Of a DNA stretch of 64,000 nucleotides, positions 22,801 through 33,900 are shown one piece after another. Each line of letters opens with the position of its first letter. Positions within the stretch are counted from its first letter, which is position 1. The notes beneath the pieces are model-generated. The model was not told the DNA's origin. It ran no database searches and worked only from the letters and a program-made list of their open reading frames with translations. Both the position numbers and the translations under genes were made by a program. Source of the DNA: Orthonyx spaldingii (taxonomy: Eukaryota; Chordata; Aves; Passeriformes; Orthonychidae); assembly GCA_013397795.1 (NCBI GenBank), contig VZTJ01005497.1, positions 237,038 to 301,037 of the forward strand, given 5' to 3'.

Positions 22801-25544
22801 CTCCACACTGCAGGTCACATAGTGAATGTCTACATCTTCTCAGTCACACCTCTCAGTGTGCTGTCCTGCCTCTTCTCTAGTGTCTTTACAAATGATGGGT
22901 AGGTGGAATTCAAAGCACAGTCCAGACAGAGTGTCCTGGGCATGGACAGAAATGAAAATGGAAACTATAAGTTCATTCTGGTCACTCCATGGTGCAATCT
23001 CTTGTCCTTCTCCAGGTCACAGCTCCCACAGAAGTATTACTGGTGGTTTTTCCAGACTATTCCAGGTGAGAACACCTAGCAGACAGACCTGCAAACCTGT
23101 GCCCAGGATGGGCAGCCCTCTGTCCAGCCCAGGTAGAGCCCCTATGGGGCTGCCCTGTTCCCCTCCACAGGGCCTCCTAACTCTTCCTCTCACAGGCATG
23201 ACAGGAGTGCTGCTGCTCGTGGTCCTCGCTGTGATGTACGTGTTTGCCACCCACCACTTCCGACGCGTCAGCTTTCAGGGCTTTTGGATCACTCACCACC
23301 TCTACATGCTGCTCTACACCCTGGTAAAGGATTCGGGCTCGACGGGAGGGATGGTGCCGATGCACTGCAAGCCTGTAGGTCAAGTCAGTGCAGCTGATGA
23401 GATGGAATAGCTGGGGTGGTCCCGAGGGAGATGGTGGCCCCAGTCCTGGCTCCCCATTGCTGTTGAGCTGCCCCCAAATCATCCCTGGGGTGATGACTCA
23501 TCTTACTAAATGGTTCTGCTCCATGCCCAGGTCATCATCCATGGCAGCTATGCACTGATCCAGCAGCCCCGTTTCTACATCTATTTCATCATCCCAGCTC
23601 TCATCTACAGTGCGGACAAGCTGCACAGCCTGAGCAGGAAGAAGGTGGAGATCAGTGTGGTGAAAGCTGAGCTCCTACCCTCAGGTACCACAACATCCCT
23701 GGCCACACGGCACCAGCCTAGCCCAGGCTCCCCCTGCAAGAGCATCAAGGGCTGCAGCAATGCAGGAACATCAACTCCTCAACATCTCCAGTTTAACGGA
23801 GCCCCCTTACCTATCTCCCCACAGGTGTCACCCACCTGCAATTCCAGCGGCCACAGGACTTTGACTACAAGTCCGGGCAGTGGGTGCGCATTGCCTGCGT
23901 GGCCCTGGGCACCACTGAGTACCACCCCTTCACGCTGACCTCTGCTCCGCACGATGACACACTGAGCCTCCACATCCGTGCTGTGGGGCCCTGGACCACC
24001 CGCCTGCGGGAGCTCTACTCTCCAGAGAACCTGGCCCTCCTCGGCACACTGCCCAAGGTGAGCCCTGCACAGAATGTCACTCATGGGGACATCTGAGCCC
24101 AAGAGCATCTTGGCAACAGGTTGTGCCAAGCCTGAGGCTGTTCTCCAGCCCTGAGGCCAGCCAAGATCTGGGCAAGCAGAGACTTCTGCTAACAGCTGAC
24201 TCCCTTCCAGCTCTACCTGGATGGGCCCTTCGGTGAGGGCCACCAGGAGTGGAACAAGTTTGAGGTGTCGGTGCTGGTGGGAGGAGGCATTGGGGTGACA
24301 CCCTTCGCATCCATTCTCAAGGACCTGGTCTTCAAGTCATCCATAAACTCCAAGCTGCTGTGTAAGAAGGTAAGAGAAAGTATCTGAAAGACAAATCCCC
24401 CTGAGAGGTTGGACTTGATGATCTCAGAGTTCTTTTCCAACCTAATTGATTCTCTGATTCCATGATTCTGAGATGTCTCCTGCTGCTGCTGGCCTCTTTG
24501 GGGGTAAAATCCTCTGTGGAGTCTATGGACATTCATAAAGATGCTGGCCCCACTCTGAGCCTCATTCCAATGTGCCACAGATCTACTTCATCTGGGTGAC
24601 GCGCACGCAGCGGCAGTTTGAGTGGCTGACAGACATCATCCGGGAGGTGGAAGAGTCAGATAAGAACAATTTGGTCTCCGTGCACATCTACATCACACAG
24701 CTGGCCGAGAAGTTCGATCTGCGCACCACCATGCTGGTGAGCCAGGACACCCAATGGGGAGGATGCCAGGCTATGCCATGCTGGGCTGTGAAGGGTCACA
24801 CTGGGCTGTGCTGGGCCATCTCACGTGCACCAATCTCTCTTTCAGTACATCTGTGAGCGGCACTTCCAGAAGGTGCTGAACAAGAGTTTGTTCACTGGGC
24901 TGCGCTCCATCACCCATTTTGGGCGTCCTCCCTTCGTACCTTTTTTCAACTCGCTGCAGGAGGTGCACCCTGAGGTCAGTGTCCAGCTGGGGACAGGAGG
25001 TGGTGCACCCACTGGCCAGTGTGGAGGACTGCTCTGAGCCTGTCCCCAAGATCCTGGAGACCTTAGTGGCATCTGCACCAATAACAGGGCAGAAGGGGAA
25101 TGAATTCTGCTTTCCCTCTGGAGCCAGGCTGGGCTATGAGTCAGCAATGCCCCATACCAGCCAAGCACCCCCTGCTAGTGCAGAACGCCAGCTGCAACCA
25201 CTAACCAGAGCTGGGGGTCTCCCATCCTTCTGCTATGGCCCTGGCAGCTTCATGGCAGCTTCATGGGGAGGTGACAACCTCCCCAAAAGCCTCTGGAGGC
25301 TGACAGACTGCTCAGCCAGCATCCATACCCAAAGGTGTCAGAGAGCAAAGGATCAAGGGGGGCTGGACTGTGGAGAACTGGTGCTGCAGAGCCTGACCCC
25401 TTTGGCTCCCTCCTTCCCCAGGTGCAGAAGATCGGGGTGTTCAGCTGTGGCCCGCCCGGGATGACAAAGAGCGTGGAACAGGCTTGCCGGCAGATGAACA
25501 AGAAGGACCAGACCTACTTTGCACATCACTATGAGAATTTCTGA
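7868..25544 (+). CDS. DUOX2: Dual oxidase (NADPH oxidase/peroxidase-like), complete, 33 coding exons
   Basis: Dual oxidases pass electrons from cytosolic NADPH through FAD and two hemes to O2, releasing H2O2 outside the cell; they need a DUOXA partner. Coding exons: 7868-7931, 8670-8753, 10223-10387, 11013-11200, 12226-12427, 12967-13133, 13219-13279, 13399-13495, 13701-13788, 14138-14240, 14559-14722, 15161-15327, 15487-15605, 16364-16501, 16718-16831, 17439-17641, 17837-18022, 18445-18670, 19263-19356, 19569-19744, 19991-20060, 20502-20597, 21346-21524, 22350-22580, 22799-22898, 23016-23065, 23196-23323, 23531-23684, 23825-24057, 24211-24369, 24581-24736, 24846-24974, 25422-25544. All junctions keep phase; total 4614 nt, 1537 residues (human about 1550), ending HHYENF. 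The protein has a signal peptide, peroxidase-like ectodomain, TM1, two EF hands and a NOX module. Position beside SORD and a DUOXA2-like gene suggests DUOX2, but several residues look DUOX1-like. No frameshift seen. Start chosen at the first in-frame ATG (7868); ATGs at 7883 and 7886 are alternatives. Confidence 0.96.
8026..8124 (+). mobile_element. CR1 LINE 3' tail fragment in DUOX intron 2
   Basis: Reads like the CR1 consensus tail: ggaaggtgtctgcccatggc, then ggtcccttccaacccaaa, and the terminal ttctgtgattctatg repeat at 8110-8124. Plus orientation. Confidence 0.85.
10807..10900 (-). mobile_element. CR1 LINE tail fragment close to DUOX exon 4
   Basis: Starts with atcatagaatcccagaat then tttgggttggaagggacct, the reverse complement of a CR1 3' end, and reaches the caagccctgttcaacctggc segment. 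It ends about 110 bp before the exon at 11013. Confidence 0.85.
16364..16831 (+). other. DUOX2: DUOX exons for first transmembrane helix
   Basis: Residues about 590-613 form a single hydrophobic helix (FGIIIVVLCCLPLVTLF) followed by a basic cytosolic stretch with RKRDFKK. The helix is split between two exons by an intron of phase 1. This is the helix linking the ectodomain to the cytosolic Ca2+-sensing region. Confidence 0.85.
16930..17130 (+). mobile_element. Diverged CR1-like fragment in DUOX intron
   Basis: gggatgtaaggaggaactgt, followed later by gccttccaacctgattcatc and a terminal tcgtatg, resembles a worn CR1 3' region in plus orientation. A 14-bp piece (gccttccaacctga) is repeated. Confidence 0.45.
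18445..19744 (+). other. DUOX2: DUOX exons for EF-hand Ca2+-binding region
   Basis: Two canonical EF-hand loops are visible: DKDGNGYISFRE at about residues 824-835 (exon 18445-18670) and DIDENGFLSKEE at about 860-871 (exon 19263-19356). Both keep acidic positions 1, 3 and 12 and glycine at position 6, so Ca2+ control should be intact. The next exon (19569-19744) encodes a further EF-like helical segment with FIEISNNCLS and ELTWENFHYMLRDHDSELR. Confidence 0.92.
21650..22115 (-). mobile_element. Longer CR1 LINE copy filling DUOX intron 23
   Basis: Begins ggatcactgaggttggaagg and continues through segments typical of the CR1 3' region in reverse (gattccaccagcttgctgg; gtctccactggactcattcc). At roughly 450 bp it makes up more than half of the 825-bp intron between the exons ending at 21524 and starting at 22350. 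Confidence 0.7.
24400..24470 (+). mobile_element. CR1 LINE tail fragment in DUOX intron 30
   Basis: ctgagaggttggacttgatg, then ttcttttccaacctaattga and terminal ttctctgattccatgattct: a CR1 3' end, plus orientation. Confidence 0.85.
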
Positions 25545-26266
25545 CCTTACCCCACACTGTTTCACCCTCTGGCTGCAGTTTGCATTGTTCCACCCCAGCA
25601 CCTAGCAGCAATGCATCAGGTGGCCATGGTCCCAGGCTCCCACCCACCCCCCTGCCCAGGGGAAAGCCATCCACAGCCAAAAGCAGGGGTGCTGAGACTT
25701 GCAGAGCTGAGATCGATGTGCCAGTAAAGCCTTGCCATCTCAGCATTGCCCCACATGACCCCCAGTGTGAACTCCTGAGCTCAGGGCATCCTGCCACCAT
25801 CCACACATCCCTGCAGCCCCATGCCCAGGGTCAGGCTGGTGTGTCCCAATCCAGAAAACCCAGTGTCTGAGTTAAGCCCAGCTCTGCCACCTTAATCCCA
25901 CAAGACAGAGCTTGTGCTCTGCTGGGGGACCCAGGGAATATCTCTGACCAGCTTTGGGGAACAGCTTGGTTCCTGCACAACCTGAATTCACAGAACTTTG
26001 TTCCAAGAACCGTGTGGTGAACAGTTGGGGTGAGGAGCCAGAGACCTCCCCACTATCCCTCCTCTTGAAACAGCTTTCCTCACACACTCTTCAGTGCCTG
26101 CTTGTTAACTCTCCAAGCCTTCCCTGGGTTTGCATAGGGCCTTAGTTGTGTTTGCATTGGCTTCTTCCAGCAGTGTCACCATTCTTTGATCAGGGATCAG
26201 TTGTGCTTGTTCAAGTAATGCCTGGCTTTGCATTACTGCTGCTTTTGCAGGCTGTGGTTGAGCTTA

Positions 26267-26272
26267 AATAAA
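26267..26272 (+). terminator. DUOX2: DUOX polyadenylation signal (proximal)
   Basis: AATAAA about 720 bp after the DUOX stop, followed within 20-25 bases by an A-rich then GT-rich stretch (cttcttgcctcttgtag). The 3' UTR would be 25545 to about 26290. Confidence 0.75.
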
Positions 26273-26299
26273 GCTGATTGAAATTTTAAAAAACCTTCT

Positions 26300-27073
26300 T
26301 GCCTCTTGTAGTTGGTTCTCAGTCACCTGGAGACTTGTAATACTTGTGGCATAGTACTGGCCTTGCTTCTGGCACAGAACATTAACTCCAGCCCACTGGG
26401 ACATGGGCTAAGTTGGAGTGAGTTTCCTCTGCACTGGTGACGTACATGGGGCCAGGGGATTACACAGACACAGCCCCAGTGACTGTGTTCACCAAACCGA
26501 TTGCCCCCAGTCATGTCCCTGCAGTGTCAATGCCCCCAGCAAGACCTGATGAGGGAGCAGATCAGACAAGGAGCCCAACCAGGCTGAGCTGCGGGAATAA
26601 CTCCAGCCCTCAGGATGCTAAACAGCCCCCTAAGACTATGGGGAGCAAGTTTCCATTTCCCAGTAAGAACAGTCTTGCGATGGCCACTGGTCACCCAGCC
26701 ATGCAAGTGGGGATCCGCAGAGGACAGGAGTCGGGATGGGCGGTGGATTCCCAGCCATGCCAGTGGGGTTCCTCCCAGCATGGGAATGTGCTGAGCACAT
26801 ATTTTGACCACTTCTTCTGGCTACAGAAAGCTCCCCTGGATTATGTCTCATCCCTGTAAAATTCAGCATGGACTTGGGGCCTTCCATCTCTGTCAGGATT
26901 AATTTGGCCACATTTGGAATAAACATACTTGATTTGCAAGTAGTTGAGTCATTTGAGGTTTCACAGTCCTGCCAACACTGAGGTCAACCTGCACCCCGGC
27001 AAGGCCTAGGTCTGCACAGTCCCTTGCAAATCCCTCCAACTCAACCCACACTCTAAGGGACACATCTGGAAAT
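26300..27073. other. Spacer between the convergent DUOX and SORD 3' ends
   Basis: No gene seen. It holds a second plus-strand AATAAA at 26918-26923, which could end a longer DUOX transcript. It also holds a 23-bp direct repeat (starts 26694 and 26750; cccagccatgc then agtgggg, differing at two positions) spaced 56 bp. Confidence 0.6.
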
Positions 27074-27090
27074 GTCTCAGGTAGCCAGAA

Positions 27091-27096
27091 TTTATT
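27091..27096 (-). terminator. SORD: SORD polyadenylation signal
   Basis: On the minus strand AATAAATTCTGGCTACC lies about 890 bp after the SORD stop, giving a 3' UTR of roughly 27075-27981. No better signal is seen closer to the stop. Confidence 0.55.
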
Positions 27097-27981
27097 GAGG
27101 AAAGTTCAGTACCAGCCCAAGGAAGGAACTGATGTCTCAGTATTAAAATTAACACTACTGTAATCAAAGATTAGATTTTTTCTACCTCATTAGTACCATG
27201 TTTGTGGCTCACAGACTCAGCAGGAAGGCTTGATATTCCCAAATAATTATGATTTGTTCACAGTGGTAAAACCTTTGAGTGATGCTGTCCCCTCATGTCT
27301 CACCTGCACTCCCCTCCATGCCGAAGCAGCTGTGCCCCTCAACAGCCACTTCATGGGAGCCACATAAGGACAGAGCTCTCAGCAGTCCCAGTTTCTCTGC
27401 CTGCAGTGGTCCCACAATGAGCTGCTGGGGGTGACACAGCAGATGTGGTCCCAGCTGGCCTCTAAATTTCACAAAAACCCCAGGTTCTGAGATTTGCGAA
27501 GAGCATGGAGAGAATGACCTGAATGTGCCAGTGCTTCCTGTGGAGGGGGGATGGCCAGGCTTTGTTCCACAGGTTGTAAAGTGCCCAAGCACCCACGAGG
27601 GAAAGTGCCACGGGAAGGGGGGGTATTCACATAGGGCTATCTCACATCGAGGGATTGCCATGCAGGAAAAGCTGCAGCCAGGGCAGTGCGGGGCGGAAAG
27701 GGGGAGTGCCAGCACCTCCACCCTTGCTGTGCCACATGCCGGTGACACCCTCCCTGGCACAGAGGAACCTGGCCAGGCTATCCTGCACGTGTGGTCTGTG
27801 GAGAAGAGCCACCAGCTGTGCAAACCATCATCTCTAATTCAGCATTTTGATTCAAACTATTGGCTGTCCATTTGTAGTTACCTGTTAATGTTCTAATGGT
27901 GTATCCCAGTGCCATTCACCCTCATTACAGGTGGTTTTCTAGTTACAAGCAGCAGGGATGAGGGCTGGGCACTGGGACAGC

Positions 27982-30900
27982 TCAGGGGCTCTGATCAGTG
28001 GGGTCACACTTCAGCATGACTTTGACCCCCTCACCCCTCTTGGTGGTCTCAAAGGCCTCCAGAGCCTTCTCCAGGGGAAAACGGTGTGTAACCAAGGGCT
28101 TGATGTTGATCCGCTTGGATGCGAGCAGAGCAATGGCCACAGGCCACCTGCAAGGGAAGCAGAGAGCAGGGGATGAGAGCAGCTACTAGTTTGGAGTCCA
28201 AGAAAAGAGCACAGAGCAGCCTGGATCATCACAGTCATTTCCTTAGCGCAGGGAAGTTTTGCCTGCAAAGAATCTTCCGGGGAGGGAAAGTCAAGTGTCT
28301 GGTATGGGAGATGGGACAAGCCAACTCCTCTGGGTTATTGAGCTCTGAGAAGACAGGCACTGCTACACAGACAGTTGGGAGAGTAAGTATAACCACAGGA
28401 AGCAACTACTACTTTGGAAGCCCTGAATGAAAACCAAAACTACTGTGCTCTGCTCTCCTCTTGCCCAGCCTCCTAGCCTGCACACTGACCATGGTGGAGC
28501 TCAAACTTATGGACTCAGTGCAAGGATGAAAAAGGAAAAGCCTGTCAGCTCCCAGGCTCTTTTCTGGCACAGAGTCTCTCAAATGGATTGCGTTGCCACT
28601 CCGTTTAGAATAATAGAAACACTGAGGTTGGAAAAGGCCTCCAAGATCATCAAGTCCAACCACGAAAGGGTCAAGTTAGAGCAATACGGATATAAAGGGA
28701 TGCAGCAGCTAATTTAGTTCCCAAACTGCCTACTTAATAACATTCCTCATTTTAAGAAAGAACTTGACAACATCCCATAAATCTTTCCTGGAGAGCTACA
28801 GATTAAGCAAAGATACTTGCTCCATTAGCAAGAAAGTACAGTTCTGGAGAATTTTACCTTGGAGACATGTCAGCCCCCCTGCACGAGACTCACGTGTTGC
28901 AGTAGCGGAATATCCCACGGATATCCACTTCCCGCACAGCAGCATTCACAATGGGCACAGTCACCATCTCAGGCCCCAGTCCCACCAGCACCAAGGTCCC
29001 ACCAGAACGAGTGGCCTGGAAAGCAAACACACAAACAGGTTACATTTTGCAGAACACAGTTGCAGGAGTCTGTACAAGGTCTATAAAAAATAAAGCCATC
29101 CTTTGTGGCTGCAATGGACTGCCTGGGGCACAGCAGAGAAGCCGGCGAGAGGCAGGATGCTGTCAGGAGTCTGTAAGAGTGAAACACATGGTAATCAAAG
29201 CTAAAAAGGCAATCTTTTGAAAATCTCTGAAACATTTTGGTATCCAAACCCCATTCTGAAAAATGGCTGGCATTTAGTACTACTGTCCTAGAGTGATTTT
29301 ATGTTATGTATTTTATGCTATATATTCCATATCATCTGCTATGCTCAGAAATTCATTTTTGTCCCTTTAATTCAGTCAGAGGAAAGCCAGAACAGTTTCT
29401 TGTTTATGTTTACATTCGATTCAAGCAGCAACAGCAACAATAGGACAGGGGAAAGATAAGAGGAGAGTTTGTGCTCTCAGAGGCTCCTTTTTCTCAGCTT
29501 CCAGCAGGGAGCAAGAGACAGGGAGTTTGTCCTTTGGTTATTTCTTTCCTTTGGCTTTTTTTCCTCATTAGCTGAAGCAAGAATTTTACCTGGACTGTAG
29601 ATCCTTTCTCTGGGATTTGTTCAGCACCTCTCCAGTTCAAGACATCAGGACACCTGCCTGGGAGACCCCCCTATCAGCAGCACCAGGCCTGAGCTCTGAA
29701 GGGACTGAACCTGACTGAGCCACAGCCAAGGAGGGATTTCTCTGACTCATTGACTCTTCAAAACAACTAGAGGTTCCATTTGTTTAATACGATTCATTTT
29801 GTTTGTTAAATAAATACTTTTTTCCACTTTTCTCAAAGGAAGTTTTTCCCAAAACCGGTTTGGGGGAAGGGGCTGCTGAAATCTGCTCTTCTGAAGGAGA
29901 CTCTTTTGGGAGTCTCCTCTCCAAATTTGCCCTAAAGCAGCACAACTACAAAAAGCACTTTGGGGTTTCAATGGGAGAGATTTAAAATTAAGAGCCTGAT
30001 GCTCTACTGGAATTTCTCTTTTTGTAGTTTGTCCTATTCCCCTCCTGTCATTTCACTATGAAACACCACACTAACCTTCCCCCCATTCTCCTGTTAGGAT
30101 GTTTATGGCAGCAAAACATCCTTTTCTTAATTGCTTCATTCATTGCTTCTGGAATTAATTTTCTTGATTATTCTTCTTATTTGGACTTAACTTCTATGGA
30201 AGGTGCTCTCCTACTCCCTGGGTTTTGGGGTCTTACTAGGGTCTCCTTGGTAAGTGGTTAAGCACCCAAGCATCAAATCAATTATCAACTATCCCCATGT
30301 TGATGTTAACACTTTAATTTTCTCTCTTCATTTACTGTCTAACAAGCACCTTCTCTCCCCACACCAAGCCCACTTAAATTAAGCACTGTGGGAGTGAAAT
30401 AGTTCCTTCACTGCACCATCGCAGAAAAAACCAGACCAACACCATCACTGATCTGCCTTGGGAACAAGTGGTACTCACATAAATTCCAGCCTGGATACAG
30501 GCTTGCACTCCTGTGCACTCCACAGTTATCTCAGGCATGCAGCCAAGCACACTTTCCACTTTGGAGGCCACCTCCTGCGGGGTCTCATTCTTCACCTGAA
30601 TGGTGAAATCTGCCCCCACCTCCTTGGCTTTTTGCAGGCGAGAGGTAGATAAATCTGTGGAAAGAAAATCAAGTCAAGAACTGGAGTATTATATGAAAGA
30701 GGAGGAAAAACCTGAACCTGGCATCTGCTCACTACATGTGTGCACAGGGCAGTGCACAACCAGAAGAGGTGAGGGTTCACTCCTTCTTGGCAGGCAGAGA
30801 ATGATCATAAAATCCTGGAACGGTTTGGGTTGGAAGGGACTTCAAAGCTCCACTCCACTTAAAATTCTACTCCCTTCCATGGGCAGGGACACCTTCCACT

Positions 30901-33900
30901 AGACCAAGGTGCTCCAAGCCCTGTCCAGCCTTGAACACTTCCAGGAATCCAGTGGCTGCTCTGGGCAATCTGTGCCAGAGCCTCATCAACCTCGCAGTGA
31001 ACAATTTCTTCCCAATATCCCATTTAACCCTGCCCTCTGGCAGTGGAAAGCCATTCCCCTTTGTGCTGTCCCTCCAGGCCCTTGATCCAAGTCCCTCTCC
31101 AGCTCTCCTGGAGCCCCTTTAGACGCTGGAAGGAGCTCTAAGGTCTTCCTGGAGCCTTCTCTTCTCCAGGCTGAACACCCCCAGCTCTCCCAGCCTGGCT
31201 CCAGAGCAGAGGGGTTCCAGTTCTCCCCCTTTATTATCTTCATGCCCCTTCTTTGGACCTACTCTTTCTTGTGCTGGGGGCTCCAAAAGATGAGGATGAT
31301 GAAGGATAAGCAATGAGGATAACTTAATGACACAGGAGATGCCAAAGGCTCCCAGCTGCAGAAGAGGGTGTGCTTCAATGAGGCTGAAGCACAAACCCAC
31401 AGATGAAACCCACACCATGCAGAGCAATGTCTGAGTGAAGGAACGGCCACCAACACTAGACTGGAGAAGTGTCTTCTAAGACCATCAGTTTGTAGATGTC
31501 TCAATTTCTCTTTGGTACTACAGGAACACTGAGAGTGCATCAAGACAAACCAAAAGGCCAAGCTTAACTCCAAAGGGCACTGCAGGGACACCACAAGAAG
31601 AAACCAGAGCAGGAACAGCCGTGGCCAAGCTGTTGTGGTTGTCCTGGTCACTGTCCTGACACAGCAGAGCAGAGGAACCTCAGTGCAGGCAAAGGCAAAA
31701 GGCAGGAGGAGGCCAGGGCAGACGGGTCACCTACTTCAGAGTCAGCTGTGTCCTACCTAAAGCTGCCTCTGGCTGTGGCTGCACTGCTCAGTGTCTCTCT
31801 GGCAATGACTCTGATGAAGCAACTTCACTAATTCCCACGGGACTTTCGTCCTCTAGTGAGAATGGACTGTAAGAAACCCCATTACAAATAGTCAGCAAGT
31901 TAGCCTGGGGAAGAGCCTACAATGAGGTAAAACCTCCCCACTCTTGTATTTTTTCTTCTTGGCTGTCCACATTATTTACTCTCACCCTCGAGGACACCTC
32001 TCAAAGAGCACAAGCCAGGGGCAAGGTTGCTCTGACCCTGCTCCTTGATGGTCCAGAAATCACCTGGCTATGGACAGCACCAAGAAATCTTTCCGACGGG
32101 GGACAACAGGCTAAGAGGATCATTAACGTGGCCGTTTCACTTCTAACAGTACACAATGAGAACAGACCATGAGCTCTCCAAGGGCTTCCTCAAGGAATCC
32201 TCAGCAGGTGCTTTCAGCTGAGCAAACTGCAGAATGCATTGCTTGTCAACACTTGGTGTGTCCACACTGTCACAGAACCTGTCCCGCTCTTTACCCTCCT
32301 TGTAGCAGCTCTGGGGGCTGCTGGGCATCTCTCAGACAGTTTCTGTCACAGATGAATGAGCAGGAAAGTCCATGAAGAAAAAAGAAAAAAGGGAGTGGAT
32401 CTGGTGTTAAGGTGGACCTGAAACAATGCATTAACACAGAGCAACAAAGCTGGTACGATAAACATCTGTGATGGCATGGTTGTACTCCTGTACTCCATCC
32501 TGAGGGATCTTGACAGGGGATTTGTACCGTGGAGCAAGCTGTCTTGCTGGGACATCCCACATCCCTTGGAAGAAAGTGACTTATTCTTCTCCAGGCACCA
32601 CTGGCAATCAGGCCACCTCCAGAGATAACGACATGGACAGCTGAGGAGAAGAGTGGCATTTCCCAGCAAGGAATCACCTCTTTTCCCTACACTAAAGCAG
32701 TGGTCTACAGAGGTCTGCATGCTGGCACTGGAAAAGATGTAACAGCCAAGATTTTCTAGACTCAAAATTGAGGGGTGGTCTCCTCCCAGATGTCCTGGGC
32801 TTGAAGACTCAGAAAACGATGCCTGTGCTAGGGGCACACACATCAAAGAGGAAAACACCCCTCTCACCAGGGCACAGACTTCGGAGAAGTCAGAGATGGA
32901 GTGGGGTGAAAATACCAAGGGAAAGAGGAGGAGGATAAGGCCAGTTTGCCAACATGAGCTGCTCTGACTCAGCCACAGTGCTGGGAGCGAGCTCCCAGGC
33001 TCTACACTGCCCATCCCATGGCAAAAATGATGGCACTCATCAACAGGAAAAGGGATGGACAGGTACTCACTGGCAGGGTAGATGATGGACAAGCCCCCAT
33101 GGGCAGCTGGTAGGCTCAGGATGCCAAGTGTGGGCACACCTACCAAGCTGAGCACACAGGCAAGCTGTGCATTTCAAGAAGGGGTAACAAAGGGTAATAA
33201 AATGCAGACGAAAGAGGAAAAGCCAAGGATGAAAAGAAAGGGCAGCATCACCCTAGAAGCCCTAACATGGGCTCATTCCTGTGACTGCAGGAGTCACACC
33301 TGTCCCTCCCAAGCTCTGGGCATTGGGCTCCAGGCTGTGTGTGGTGTCATACTTGACCCCAGATGAGCTGCACTCAGAGATCTCCCATGCACCAATTGCA
33401 TGGCCAGGGGCTTTTTGAGGCACTTCAAGTGCTATGAAATACTTTTGCCCAACATGGTTGGTGTCTCCCAAATCTCAGTGTATGGCAAGGAGACCACAGG
33501 GGTTCAACAGTGCTCTCAAGCAATGAATAAGCTTCCTGTGAAGTTTGGTCTCACACCACCAACTCACAGCAGACACAGCTGGGTTCTGCCATTTTTAACA
33601 TCTGCTCAGTCACTAATATGTCCTAAATTATATGTTACAATATATATTATATATTTATAATATATATAAATATACACAATATTATAGACATTCTAGTCTA
33701 TATTTTACATATTTTATGTATTTTGTACTGTCTCTCTGGCAGAAAAAATCCACAGGCACTGTCCTAGAGTAACAGGGCAGCCAGTGCATTTCAAAGTGGT
33801 CACAAAATTGCTCTCAAGCAGCAAAAAATCCCACACCTTTCCTGTAGTTGACCTCTGGTTTGATGACCTGCTCAGGAAGGAAGACCTGGCTCCAAGCAGC

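Larger units (their letters stand above)
19991..25544 (+). other. DUOX2: DUOX exons for NOX heme/FAD/NADPH module
   Basis: Six further helices start near residue 1029. Histidine pairs fit the heme ligands of NOX helices 3 and 5: H1116/H1130 (FHRWIAMAALIFSVLH) and H1198/H1211 (in HHF...ITHH). FAD-binding HPFTLTS is at about 1305-1311, the NADPH loop GGGIGVTPF at 1373-1381 and CGPPGM at 1506-1511. The linker exons 19991-20060 and 20502-20597 are lysine-rich and the least conserved part. The first linker exon uses an AAAG acceptor rather than CAG. Confidence 0.93.

Noticed and set aside
24919..25464. 181-codon plus-strand ORF near the DUOX 3' end
   Set aside because: It is an out-of-frame reading of the 24846-24974 exon plus the following intron; the real DUOX frame is different.
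32346..33155. Reading this open frame as a retroviral envelope or other viral gene
   Set aside because: No viral motif, cleavage site, long terminal repeat or neighbouring viral reading frame was seen; it is only a long open frame.
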